Shown here: piece by piece, positions 8,840 to 14,667 of the stretch | Numbering within the stretch: the stretch's first letter is position 1 | Layout of the letters: the number at the start of each line of letters is the position of its first letter | NCBI GenBank assembly: GCA_023429685.1 | Contig: JAEZDF010000080.1 | Location: forward strand, 1-19,713 | Direction: 5' to 3' | DNA length: 19,713 bases | DNA from: Bacillota bacterium | GTDB taxonomy: Bacteria > Bacillota > Clostridia > Oscillospirales > Ruminococcaceae | Made by a program: the position numbers and the translations under genes | Notes under the pieces: generated by a model | What the model was told of the DNA's origin: nothing | The model's input: the letters and a program-made list of their open reading frames with translations, nothing else | Databases searched by the model: none

Positions 8840-8989
8840 TCAGTTATAAATGTTACATTTGTTGCCATACGACGATTTACACATTCGCAGCAGAGATGTC
8901 GAACAATTTGCGGCGAACGAATGCGTCAAGCTACAGCATCGCATCATGCCTTTGGCGGCGGTTACCCGTCGGACGAATGTTGGTTTCAT
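8840..8989 (-). CDS. 49-codon cysteine-rich ORF upstream of metY, candidate regulatory leader peptide
   Basis: The ORF opens with ATG at 8989, preceded 7 nt upstream by a perfect AGGAGG (8997-9002), and ends in TGA 17 nt before the metY start. The peptide begins MKPTFVRRVTAAKG and has five cysteines (18, 19, 29, 37, 45) and four methionines including the start. The pair Cys18-Cys19 directly follows Met15-Met16-Arg17. It lacks a signal sequence and has no recognisable domain. It is the first ORF of the predicted metY transcript. Dense Cys and Met codons before a gene of sulfur amino acid synthesis fit a ribosome-sensing leader, as known for cysteine-responsive uORFs in actinobacteria. A small metal-binding protein is an alternative. 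Function is inferred. Confidence 0.6.
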   Translation of the reverse strand: MKPTFVRRVTAAKGMMRCCSLTHSFAANCSTSLLRMCKSSYGNKCNIYN

Positions 8990-9035
8990 AGCGGCACCTC
9001 CTAAAATACATACATAACCTATATGCTTTATATGG

Positions 9036-9064
9036 ATAATACATGAGTTCTGTGGTTTTGTCAA
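9036..9064 (-). promoter_or_regulatory. metY: Near-consensus sigma-A promoter for the metY transcript
   Basis: On the minus strand TTGACA (9059-9064, perfect) and TATTAT (9036-9041, 5 of 6) are separated by exactly 17 nt. Transcription should begin about 9029, roughly 40 nt before the leader ORF. This leaves too little 5' leader for a SAM riboswitch or T-box upstream of the leader ORF. An imperfect inverted repeat, TAACC at 9015-9019 and GGATA at 9034-9038 with AT-rich inner arms, overlaps the -10 and start region and could be an operator. Confidence 0.75.
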
Positions 9065-9154
9065 TACTAATTTTGCCGCATTTTGCAAAACAATTATTGA
9101 TGTTCAAATGACGGGAATTGCAAACAGAAAAACCGAAAATTTGGGAGCAACCCC

Positions 9155-9184
9155 TTTACAAGAACAAATGTTCTATGGTATGAT
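9155..9184 (+). promoter_or_regulatory. Sigma-A promoter of the radical SAM repair operon
   Basis: TTTACA (9155-9160) and TATGAT (9179-9184) each match 5 of 6 consensus bases with an 18-nt spacer. The predicted start near 9191 leaves a leader of about 20 nt. The spacer is occupied by a LexA-type box. Confidence 0.75.
9161..9174. promoter_or_regulatory. LexA (SOS) box, Gram-positive type
   Basis: AGAACAAATGTTCT contains the full GAAC-N4-GTTC core of the Bacillus/Clostridium LexA (DinR) operator, with outer A/T symmetry. It begins directly after the -35 and ends 4 nt before the -10 of the only good promoter for the following two genes. Bound LexA would block RNA polymerase there, so the operon should be induced by DNA damage. 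Confidence 0.75.
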
Positions 9185-9211
9185 AGTGCCATAGAAAGGC
9201 GGGTTCATATC

Positions 9212-10573
9212 ATGGACGTCTTTGAAAAGCTAAGAATATTAACGGACGGCGCAAAATACGACGTTGCGTGCACCTCAAGCGGGGTTGACCGCAAGGCGCA
9301 GCCGGGCGGAATTGGAAACTCGATGGCGTGCGGCATCTGCCACAGCTTTGCGGGTGACGGGCGTTGTATCTCTCTGCTCAAGGTTTTGATGAGCAACGCC
9401 TGCATCTACGACTGCAAGTACTGTGTCAACCGCCGTTCCAACGACGTGCCGCGCGCGACCTTTACCCCGCGCGAGCTTGCCGACCTTGTCATCAGCTTTT
9501 ACCGCCGCAACTATATCGAAGGGCTGTTTTTAAGCTCGGGGGTCGTCAAAGACCCCGATTACACCTGCGAACAAATGACCGAGGTTCTGCGCCTGCTGCG
9601 GGAGGAGTACCGCTTTAGCGGCTACATCCATGCAAAGGCAATACCGGGCGCGGATAAGGCGCAGCTTGCGCGTATGGGGCTTTTGGCAGACCGCATGAGC
9701 GTGAATATCGAGCTGCCTTCTCAGCAAAGCCTTGCACTGCTTGCGCCCGATAAAACAAAGCACTCAATCCTCGAGCCGATGGGCTACCTGACTGGTCGCA
9801 TCAGCGAAAGCAAGGCGGAGATGGTTTCGTACCGCGGCACGCCGCAGTTTGTCCCTGCGGGGCAGAGCACCCAGATGATCATCGGCGCAACGCCAGACAC
9901 CGATTATCAGATTCTGAATCTTTCGGAGGGGCTGTACCGACGCTATGGGCTAAAGCGTGTGTTTTTTTCGGCGTACATGCCGGTGTCGGATAACCCTTTG
10001 CTGCCATCAACCACCACAAAGCCGCCGCTGCTGCGTGAGCATCGGTTGTATCAGGCGGACTGGCTTCTGCGCTTTTACGGCTTTGAGGCGCGGGAGCTGC
10101 TTGATGAGGCACACCAGCATTTTAACCCCTACGTCGACCCCAAATGCAACTGGGCGCTTAACCATATGGAGCAGTTCCCCGTGGAGGTGAACCGCGCGCC
10201 GTACGAGCAGCTGCTGCGGGTGCCGGGTATCGGGGTCAACAGCGCCCGCCGCATCCTGACAGCACGGCGTGTCGGCTCGCTTGATTTTTCGGGGCTAAAG
10301 AAGCTGGGTGTGGTGCTCAAGCGCGCACAGTATTTTATTCTGTGCAAAGGGCGCGTCGCGGAGGGGCTTAAAATCACAAACGACGCCATCCTGCGCGCAC
10401 TGATGAGCGACCGCGCGCTGGCAATGTACCGCGGGAACGAGCCGTATGCCTACGAGACCGAGCAGCTTTCGTTGTTTGCGCAGCCAAAGCTTGTCGGTCA
10501 GGGCATGGATTTTGCCGCTTTCCCAGTACTGATGAAGGAGGAACTGCAAAAATGCCTGACCGGACAGATATAG
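9212..10573 (+). CDS. Putative DNA modification/repair radical SAM protein (TIGR03916-like, UDG-linked type)
   Basis: 453 residues. The 4Fe-4S/SAM cysteines are Cys64, Cys68 and Cys71 in CIYDCKYC. Four further cysteines (20, 40, 43, 52) precede them. A helix-hairpin-helix DNA-binding motif lies at about 334-350 (LLRVPGIGVNSARRIL), and QLSLF at 418-422 resembles the sliding-clamp-binding motif of bacterial repair proteins. The family is known for constant pairing with the protein encoded next and for association with uracil-DNA glycosylases; the chemistry is not established. The start ATG has AAAGG (9195-9199) 12 nt upstream. The SOS box in the promoter supports a repair role. It overlaps the downstream gene by 22 nt. 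Confidence 0.88.
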   Translation: MDVFEKLRILTDGAKYDVACTSSGVDRKAQPGGIGNSMACGICHSFAGDGRCISLLKVLMSNACIYDCKYCVNRRSNDVPRATFTPRELADLVISFYRRNYIEGLFLSSGVVKDPDYTCEQMTEVLRLLREEYRFSGYIHAKAIPGADKAQLARMGLLADRMSVNIELPSQQSLALLAPDKTKHSILEPMGYLTGRISESKAEMVSYRGTPQFVPAGQSTQMIIGATPDTDYQILNLSEGLYRRYGLKRVFFSAYMPVSDNPLLPSTTTKPPLLREHRLYQADWLLRFYGFEARELLDEAHQHFNPYVDPKCNWALNHMEQFPVEVNRAPYEQLLRVPGIGVNSARRILTARRVGSLDFSGLKKLGVVLKRAQYFILCKGRVAEGLKITNDAILRALMSDRALAMYRGNEPYAYETEQLSLFAQPKLVGQGMDFAAFPVLMKEELQKCLTGQI

Positions 10574-11412
10574 TGTACCGCTACGACGGCAGCTTTGAAG
10601 GGTTGATGTGCTGCGTGTTTGAAAGCTACACGTGCAAGGAGATTCCCTTGGCCATCCACTGCCCGGGCTTTGCGCAGGAGACGCTGCTGCCTGTTAAGGA
10701 GATCATCACTGATACAGAGCACGCCAGCCGCGTTGTCGCCTCAATCCCCCAGCGGATGGGGCGGGAGGTTTTGCCCTTTATTCAGCGCGCGTTCCTAACC
10801 TGCTTAAACGATAAGGAGCACTACATTCTACTGTTTCTGCGAATCGGGTTTCGGGTCGGTGCGCAGGTGATGAGCATGCTCGCCGACGACACGGTGGATG
10901 TATTGACCAAGGCGGTGCGGTATCTCGAGCGGGAGACACACCTGTTTCGTGAGTTTGTGCGTTTTTCCGAGCACGGTGGGGTACTGGTAAGCGAGATTGA
11001 GCCCAACAACATCGTTCTGCCACTGATTATGCAGCACTTTTGCGAGCGGCTGCCCGAAGAACGATTTTTGATACACGACATCACCCACGGTATGGCGCTG
11101 TTTTATGAGCCCTATCGCCCCACCATCCTGCCCATCGAATCGCTTGAACTGCCCGAGCCGGATGAGCAGGAGCTTGCCATGCGCAGGCTGTGGCAGCTGT
11201 TTTACGACACCATAGAGGTGGAGGGACGGCATAACCCAAAATGCCGTATGGGGCATATGCCAAAGCGGTACTGGAAGCACCTAACCGAGTTTGACCGCCC
11301 TTTGAGGATGGTATGTGACAAGCCCGGTTATTCGGCAGCCAGTGCCGTGCTGCTACCCGACCACACGGTGCCTGCATACTACCCAAAAACAGCGTATCTG
11401 CATAGCAGCTGA
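10552..11412 (+). CDS. TIGR03915-family putative DNA repair protein (DUF4130)
   Basis: 286 residues, partner of the upstream radical SAM protein. Recognisable blocks are the N-terminal YRYDGSFEGLMCCVFESY and the late RMGHMPKRYWKHLTEF. In some bacteria this domain is fused to a uracil-DNA glycosylase; here the protein ends about 35 residues after the conserved block, with no room for a glycosylase domain. The start ATG has AAGGAGG (10535-10541) 10 nt upstream and lies inside the 3' end of the radical SAM gene, so the two are co-translated. It carries scattered cysteines but no motif that fixes a reaction. Expected to be cytoplasmic. Family assignment rests on recalled motifs. Confidence 0.85.
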   Translation: MPDRTDIVYRYDGSFEGLMCCVFESYTCKEIPLAIHCPGFAQETLLPVKEIITDTEHASRVVASIPQRMGREVLPFIQRAFLTCLNDKEHYILLFLRIGFRVGAQVMSMLADDTVDVLTKAVRYLERETHLFREFVRFSEHGGVLVSEIEPNNIVLPLIMQHFCERLPEERFLIHDITHGMALFYEPYRPTILPIESLELPEPDEQELAMRRLWQLFYDTIEVEGRHNPKCRMGHMPKRYWKHLTEFDRPLRMVCDKPGYSAASAVLLPDHTVPAYYPKTAYLHSS

Positions 11413-11483
11413 TTTTACTGTAAAACGAGCGGATTGCTCGCCGATTCTTGAATAATTTCTGTAACAAGCCCATTTCAGCACCC

Positions 11484-11528
11484 CGCAACAAGGCCCTTCG
11501 GAGATTTTCTTCGAGGGGCCTTGTTGCG
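11484..11528 (+). terminator. Intrinsic terminator of the radical SAM operon
   Basis: CGCAACAAGGCCC (11484-11496) pairs perfectly with GGGCCTTGTTGCG (11516-11528). Inner pairing extends it to about 21 bp, with two wobbles and a loop of about 3 nt. It follows the TIGR03915 gene by 71 nt. The downstream tract is only modestly T-rich. Confidence 0.75.
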
Positions 11529-11569
11529 TTCTGTGTAAAAGTCAAAAAATCTGCCCGCACCGCACACGT

Positions 11570-11649
11570 TCGGCTCTTTTGCTTAATATGATGTATCAGG
11601 GCCGTGCTCACGGCCTTTTTCGTGATACTTGAATGGGTAAAAGAGCCGA
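11570..11649 (+). promoter_or_regulatory. Nested hairpin leader containing a terminator-like stem, upstream of the 345-aa gene
   Basis: Three concentric inverted repeats are visible. The outer arms TCGGCTCTTTT (11570-11580) and AAAAGAGCCGA (11639-11649) match over 11 bp. The middle arms GTATCA (11593-11598) and TGATAC (11623-11628) match over 6 bp. The inner stem GGCCGTG/CACGGCC (11600-11606/11609-11615) is followed directly by TTTTT. The right outer arm runs into the Shine-Dalgarno sequence GAGGGGG (11648-11654) of the next gene. This could be an attenuator or an RNA switch controlling the following two genes. It matches no riboswitch class I know. Confidence 0.5.
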
Positions 11650-11660
11650 GGGGGTATGGT

Positions 11661-12698
11661 ATGAATTCCGGCAGAAGAAATGATTTTAATACAAGCAGAG
11701 GCAACGGCAGCAACGGCGGACTGGAATCGGTTCGCGTGCGGTTTGGCGAACAACGTGTGCTCGAGGTATTTGCACAGGCGGCGCAGCGGAGCAAGGCACA
11801 GGCGGCGGCAATGGCAAACGATCCATCGCTGCGTTTTCGCACCCTGTTTGTGCTCATCCCGCACATCAAGGCATACGGCGTGTTTAGCGAACTTAACGAA
11901 CGCGCGCGCATGGCACTTAAACTGTGCGCCGAGATGCTGGGTGATCAGGGGTTAAAAGAACAGGCAAACACAACGACCGTAGATAGTGAAAAAGAATCGG
12001 CTGTACTGAAATGGATGATACGAACCGGAACCCAGGACGACGGAAGCGACAACCGCTACGCAAAGACGCTCGACAATGCGGCAGGGCTTATTACCGACCG
12101 CTATCACGACGCGGCGGTGTTGCCGCATCTTGTTGATATGCTGTTTCGACGTGCCCGTGAGGGGCACAACATCCACGACCTTTCGTGGGTGCTGTTTCAC
12201 AGCGGAGACCCGCATATGCTAAGGCTTGCGGCGGGTTATCTGCGCTCGGCACAGCAAACAGACTACGAGCTTGCGTGCACACTTCTTCATCTTGAGCCGC
12301 TGCCCGAGCAGGAGCGTACGCAAGGCAGGCAGAAGCAGTATGACCGCTATCTTGCGTGGCTGAGCGAGAACTACGACTACCTGTATCCGACCGAGGAGAG
12401 TTTTCAGCTTAAGAGCGATCCTCAGCCCTTTGCTGTAGATTTGGGGGCAAAGTACCTTGCGCGCCCAACGATGCTACGCACCCCCACTGCCGCAGCGTCT
12501 GTGATGGCGTCGAGCGGCACAGCCGACCTGCCCAATGCGTTTTTTTCTCTCAGTGAAAACGACAAAGAACTGCTTGCGGGTTACTCGAATCGGCTTTATA
12601 AAAGAAACCGAACGGACTGGAACCGTTTTATCGCCCTGCCTGTTGCTAGTCAGCTAAGTGAAGCAAAACTGGCCGTACCGACGGAGGGGACACGATGA
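11661..12698 (+). CDS. Unrecognised protein, translationally coupled to Tgl
   Basis: 345 residues from the ATG at 11661, which has GAGGGGG (11648-11654) 6 nt upstream. A longer frame from GTG 11604 is rejected because that codon lies inside a terminator-like stem with no good ribosome-binding site. The first 25 residues are rich in Asn, Gly, Ser and Arg. The rest looks soluble and mainly helical, with no signal peptide, membrane segment or known catalytic motif. The last third includes an unusual Ala/Thr/Ser-rich linker, then SLSENDKELLAGYSNRLYKR. The stop overlaps the tgl start as ATGA, so the two are made together. A role in the spore coat, perhaps as a substrate, scaffold or regulator of Tgl, is inferred from context only. 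Confidence 0.8.
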   Translation: MNSGRRNDFNTSRGNGSNGGLESVRVRFGEQRVLEVFAQAAQRSKAQAAAMANDPSLRFRTLFVLIPHIKAYGVFSELNERARMALKLCAEMLGDQGLKEQANTTTVDSEKESAVLKWMIRTGTQDDGSDNRYAKTLDNAAGLITDRYHDAAVLPHLVDMLFRRAREGHNIHDLSWVLFHSGDPHMLRLAAGYLRSAQQTDYELACTLLHLEPLPEQERTQGRQKQYDRYLAWLSENYDYLYPTEESFQLKSDPQPFAVDLGAKYLARPTMLRTPTAAASVMASSGTADLPNAFFSLSENDKELLAGYSNRLYKRNRTDWNRFIALPVASQLSEAKLAVPTEGTR

Positions 12699-13456
12699 TT
12701 ACGATTGCAGGACGCCCCACAACCCCCGCTAGCCTGGTAGATGAATTCCCGGCAAATAGTGTCGAGCGTCTAATCATCGAACAGATGGCGGCAAGCAGCA
12801 CCGAATACAAGTTTGACAGCGCAAAGGAGCTGTGGTTTGAGCTTTCCCTGCGCAGGGAGCTGATTGCCGCATCCAACGCGCTTAACAGAAGCGGGCTTCG
12901 GTTTGCAATATTCCGAGAAGCAGAGTGTAACCCCGATTATTGGGAGTTGACACCAGAGGGCGGCTTTCGGCAAAGAGCGGATGTAAAGGCGTCGGACGCG
13001 ATCCGCGACATCTTCACAAATGGGCGAAAGTACGCCACTGAATGCGCCACCGGCATGGTGATTGTGTACCTCGGTGCATTGTTAAATCTGTTTGGCGATG
13101 AGAAGTTTAATCAAAACTTTAGCGGCATCTATCTGATGAACTGGCATGGGCTGCACCGCAACCTGCGAGAGATTGGTCAGATGAACACATATCCCGATTA
13201 TTTCCCCGGTGACCGCCGGTATTTTGCAAACCCGGACGTTGACCCCGTGACCCCGGAGTGGCAGGGCGAGAATGTCATAGACCTCAGCGGCGGGTTATAT
13301 TACGGGCACGGCATGGGCAAACGCAATGCGGAATCCATCATCACAGCGCTCAACAAAAAACGTAAGGAGGGTGCGACACGCTCCGCCTATCTGATGGACT
13401 CCGCCGGACGGCCGAACTTTAAGCGGCTTTCATCTCTCTATTACGGCGCCGCATAG
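12695..13456 (+). CDS. tgl: Spore coat protein-glutamine gamma-glutamyltransferase (transglutaminase)
   Basis: 253 residues, close to the 245 of Bacillus subtilis Tgl, which cross-links coat proteins through epsilon-(gamma-glutamyl)lysine bonds late in sporulation. The active-site cysteine is Cys117 in KYATECATGMVIVYLGALL, preceded by Glu116. Glu192 in GENVIDL corresponds to the second glutamate of the bacterial enzyme. Other shared blocks are AIRDI-NG, FGDEKFN, the DPVTPEWQGEN region and YGHGMG. There is no signal peptide, as expected for a mother-cell enzyme. The start overlaps the upstream stop (ATGA) and has GGAGGGG (12683-12689) 5 nt before it. No clear sigma-E or sigma-K promoter was found by eye. 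This gene is the main evidence for a spore former. Confidence 0.93.
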   Translation: MITIAGRPTTPASLVDEFPANSVERLIIEQMAASSTEYKFDSAKELWFELSLRRELIAASNALNRSGLRFAIFREAECNPDYWELTPEGGFRQRADVKASDAIRDIFTNGRKYATECATGMVIVYLGALLNLFGDEKFNQNFSGIYLMNWHGLHRNLREIGQMNTYPDYFPGDRRYFANPDVDPVTPEWQGENVIDLSGGLYYGHGMGKRNAESIITALNKKRKEGATRSAYLMDSAGRPNFKRLSSLYYGAA

Positions 13457-13569
13457 AAAGACATTCGTCCATGGGGGAGCCCCTCTAACCGCAAGGGCTA
13501 CCTAGAATTAGGCGGGCGGTCAGGCAACAATTATTCACAATAGCAAGGTTTGCTTGCTTTCAATCATGT

Positions 13570-13624
13570 TGTACAGTATTTTTGCTCAAACACAACAAAA
13601 AGTTTACGATTTCAATACTGTACA
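13570..13624. repeat. Perfect 11-bp inverted repeat with 33-nt spacer overlapping a -35 element
   Basis: TGTACAGTATT (13570-13580) and AATACTGTACA (13614-13624) are exact reverse complements. The last six bases of the right arm form the -35 of the promoter below. The centre-to-centre distance of 44 bp is about four helical turns, so both arms would face the same side of the DNA. This would suit a regulator binding two operators. Confidence 0.6.
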
Positions 13625-13646
13625 TTTGAGATTGATTCAGTATAAT
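13619..13646 (+). promoter_or_regulatory. Candidate promoter for the phospholipase C-like gene
   Basis: TGTACA (13619-13624, 4 of 6) and a perfect TATAAT (13641-13646) are separated by 16 nt. Transcription from about 13653 would give a leader of about 150 nt before the ATG at 13804. The -35 lies in one arm of the inverted repeat. Confidence 0.5.
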
Positions 13647-13803
13647 TGTCTTGAGTACTAAGGACGCTGGCTTGAAAACACGATAACGGTCTGAGACTTA
13701 CGGCTGACATGATATATCCCTGCTTTGGCAGTGACCATGCATTGAAGAACCGATTGCCCTGACTTATTCTGTTCAAGTACATCCTTGCGGAAAGGGAATG
13801 GGA

Positions 13804-14391
13804 ATGAATATACTTTCACATCTTCGCATGGCGCGTCGCCTGCTTGCACCCTACGGGGGAGGGCAGGGGGGTGTCAAATCGATTGCTTTTTTATTTGGCA
13901 ACATTCGCCCCGACATCATGGGTGGCTTCTTGGTGCTTCCGCACACACCAGCCGCTCGCGCAGAGATGATCAACCGTAAGATTGAAAAGTGCATTGCCGA
14001 TATGCAAACCGGTCAGCGCGGCGGCATCTATACCAACTACCGCCTGGGTGTCATCTGTCATTTTCTTGCCGATTTCTTTTGCTATGCACACAACGATTGG
14101 GCGCAACTAACGAGCAAGGATCATTTTACGTATGAGATGCAGTTAAACCGTGCACTCAAGCAGGCCGATTATGAAAAGGATAGCATTCCGCTACCTGCTG
14201 GCGATGTGCACAGCATCATACAGAGCATCTGGCAGGCACATAAGCAGTATGCGAGCCTTACCCCGAATCCGTTGCAGGATATCGAGTATACCGGCGATGT
14301 GTGCGCGTATCTGCTCAGCTCCGCCCGCTACCTAGCTCACTGCGGCGGATATGCCCCGTTCGAGGAAACGCTGGTTCCCGCTTACGCATAA
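13804..14391 (+). CDS. Zinc-dependent phospholipase C-family protein (short, no signal peptide)
   Basis: 195 residues from ATG 13804. An in-frame ATG at 13798 lies only 1 nt after GGAAAGGG (13789-13796), while 13804 is 7 nt away, so the second is preferred. The spacing of putative zinc ligands follows the zinc phospholipase C fold: His6, Asp37 in NIRPDI, His47, His86 and Asp90 in CHFLADFF, His96, then His107 and Glu111. Unlike secreted clostridial phospholipases it has no signal peptide and no C-terminal lipid-binding domain, so it probably acts in the cytoplasm. Substrate is unknown; hydrolysis of a phosphodiester or phospholipid is inferred from the family. It appears to be a single-gene unit with its own terminator. 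Confidence 0.8.
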   Translation: MNILSHLRMARRLLAPYGGGQGGVKSIAFLFGNIRPDIMGGFLVLPHTPAARAEMINRKIEKCIADMQTGQRGGIYTNYRLGVICHFLADFFCYAHNDWAQLTSKDHFTYEMQLNRALKQADYEKDSIPLPAGDVHSIIQSIWQAHKQYASLTPNPLQDIEYTGDVCAYLLSSARYLAHCGGYAPFEETLVPAYA

Positions 14392-14406
14392 CAGTTTAAA
14401 GTCTAT

Positions 14407-14435
14407 AAGACCGTCCGAAAGGGCGGTCTTTCTTG
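14407..14435 (+). terminator. Intrinsic terminator after the phospholipase C-like gene
   Basis: AAGACCGTCC (14407-14416) pairs with GGGCGGTCTT (14421-14430) across a GAAA tetraloop. There is one G-T wobble, and a TCTTG tract follows. It starts 15 nt after the stop. Confidence 0.85.
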
Positions 14436-14475
14436 TTGTGTAATAATATCTACCATGATTCGTATAAGAATTGCA

Positions 14476-14504
14476 TTTACCACACACGTATTTTTGTGTA
14501 TAAT
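14476..14504 (+). promoter_or_regulatory. Candidate sigma-A promoter of the sugar-sensing operon
   Basis: TTTACC (14476-14481, 4 of 6) and TATAAT (14499-14504, perfect) are separated by 17 nt. It is the only good promoter found between the preceding terminator and the binding-protein gene. Confidence 0.6.
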
Positions 14505-14667
14505 AGTAAAGGTGTTTGGAATTTAAAGCAAAACAGAACGGATAATTACAAAGTAATCAACATCTACTTAATACTAATGTATTGAAATAGATTCCCGTGG
14601 TGCGTTTTGCATCAGTTTGGCGAGTGTGTCTGGTTAACACATGTGCCTGAGAGGAATGATCATATCG
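14505..14667 (+). promoter_or_regulatory. Leader region of the sugar-sensing operon with two small dyads
   Basis: About 155 nt lie between the predicted start site and the first gene. ATTAC-AAA-GTAAT (14545-14557) and AATAC-TAAT-GTATT (14570-14583) are short dyads downstream of the promoter and could bind a regulator. AGAGGA at 14650-14655 is the ribosome-binding site of the next gene. No RNA switch is recognisable. Confidence 0.35.

Larger units (their letters stand above)
13457..13803. other. 347-bp non-coding region with several small inverted repeats
   Basis: No credible ORF is present. The first part (13473-13520) has overlapping GC-rich short stems: AGCCC/GGGCT, and CCTA-GAAT-TAGG at 13501-13512. 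A 6-bp hairpin AGCAAG/CTTGCT (13542-13547/13553-13558) followed by TT could end the tgl transcript weakly. A long inverted repeat and a promoter follow and are listed separately. The rest (about 13650-13800) would be a leader of about 150 nt for the next gene. I recognise no riboswitch, T-box, 6S RNA or SRP RNA consensus. Confidence 0.5.

Noticed and set aside
8085..8849. 254-codon plus-strand frame
   Set aside because: Antisense shadow of metY, which carries the complete PLP-enzyme motifs.
8823..9035. SAM riboswitch or T-box in the metY leader
   Set aside because: A short ATGAAACC resembles part of the SAM-I core, but the flanking conserved stems are absent and the stretch codes for the leader ORF; no T-box consensus is present.
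11604..11660. Upstream GTG extension of the 345-aa protein
   Set aside because: The GTG lies within a terminator-like stem without a usable ribosome-binding site, whereas ATG 11661 has GAGGGGG 6 nt upstream.
11081..11911. 276-codon minus-strand frame across the TIGR03915 and 345-aa genes
   Set aside because: It runs through a terminator hairpin and the start regions of supported genes, and its translation is low-complexity.
13658..13849. 63-codon minus-strand frame in the 13457-13803 region
   Set aside because: No ribosome-binding site or recognisable protein features, and it overlaps the start of the phospholipase C-like gene.
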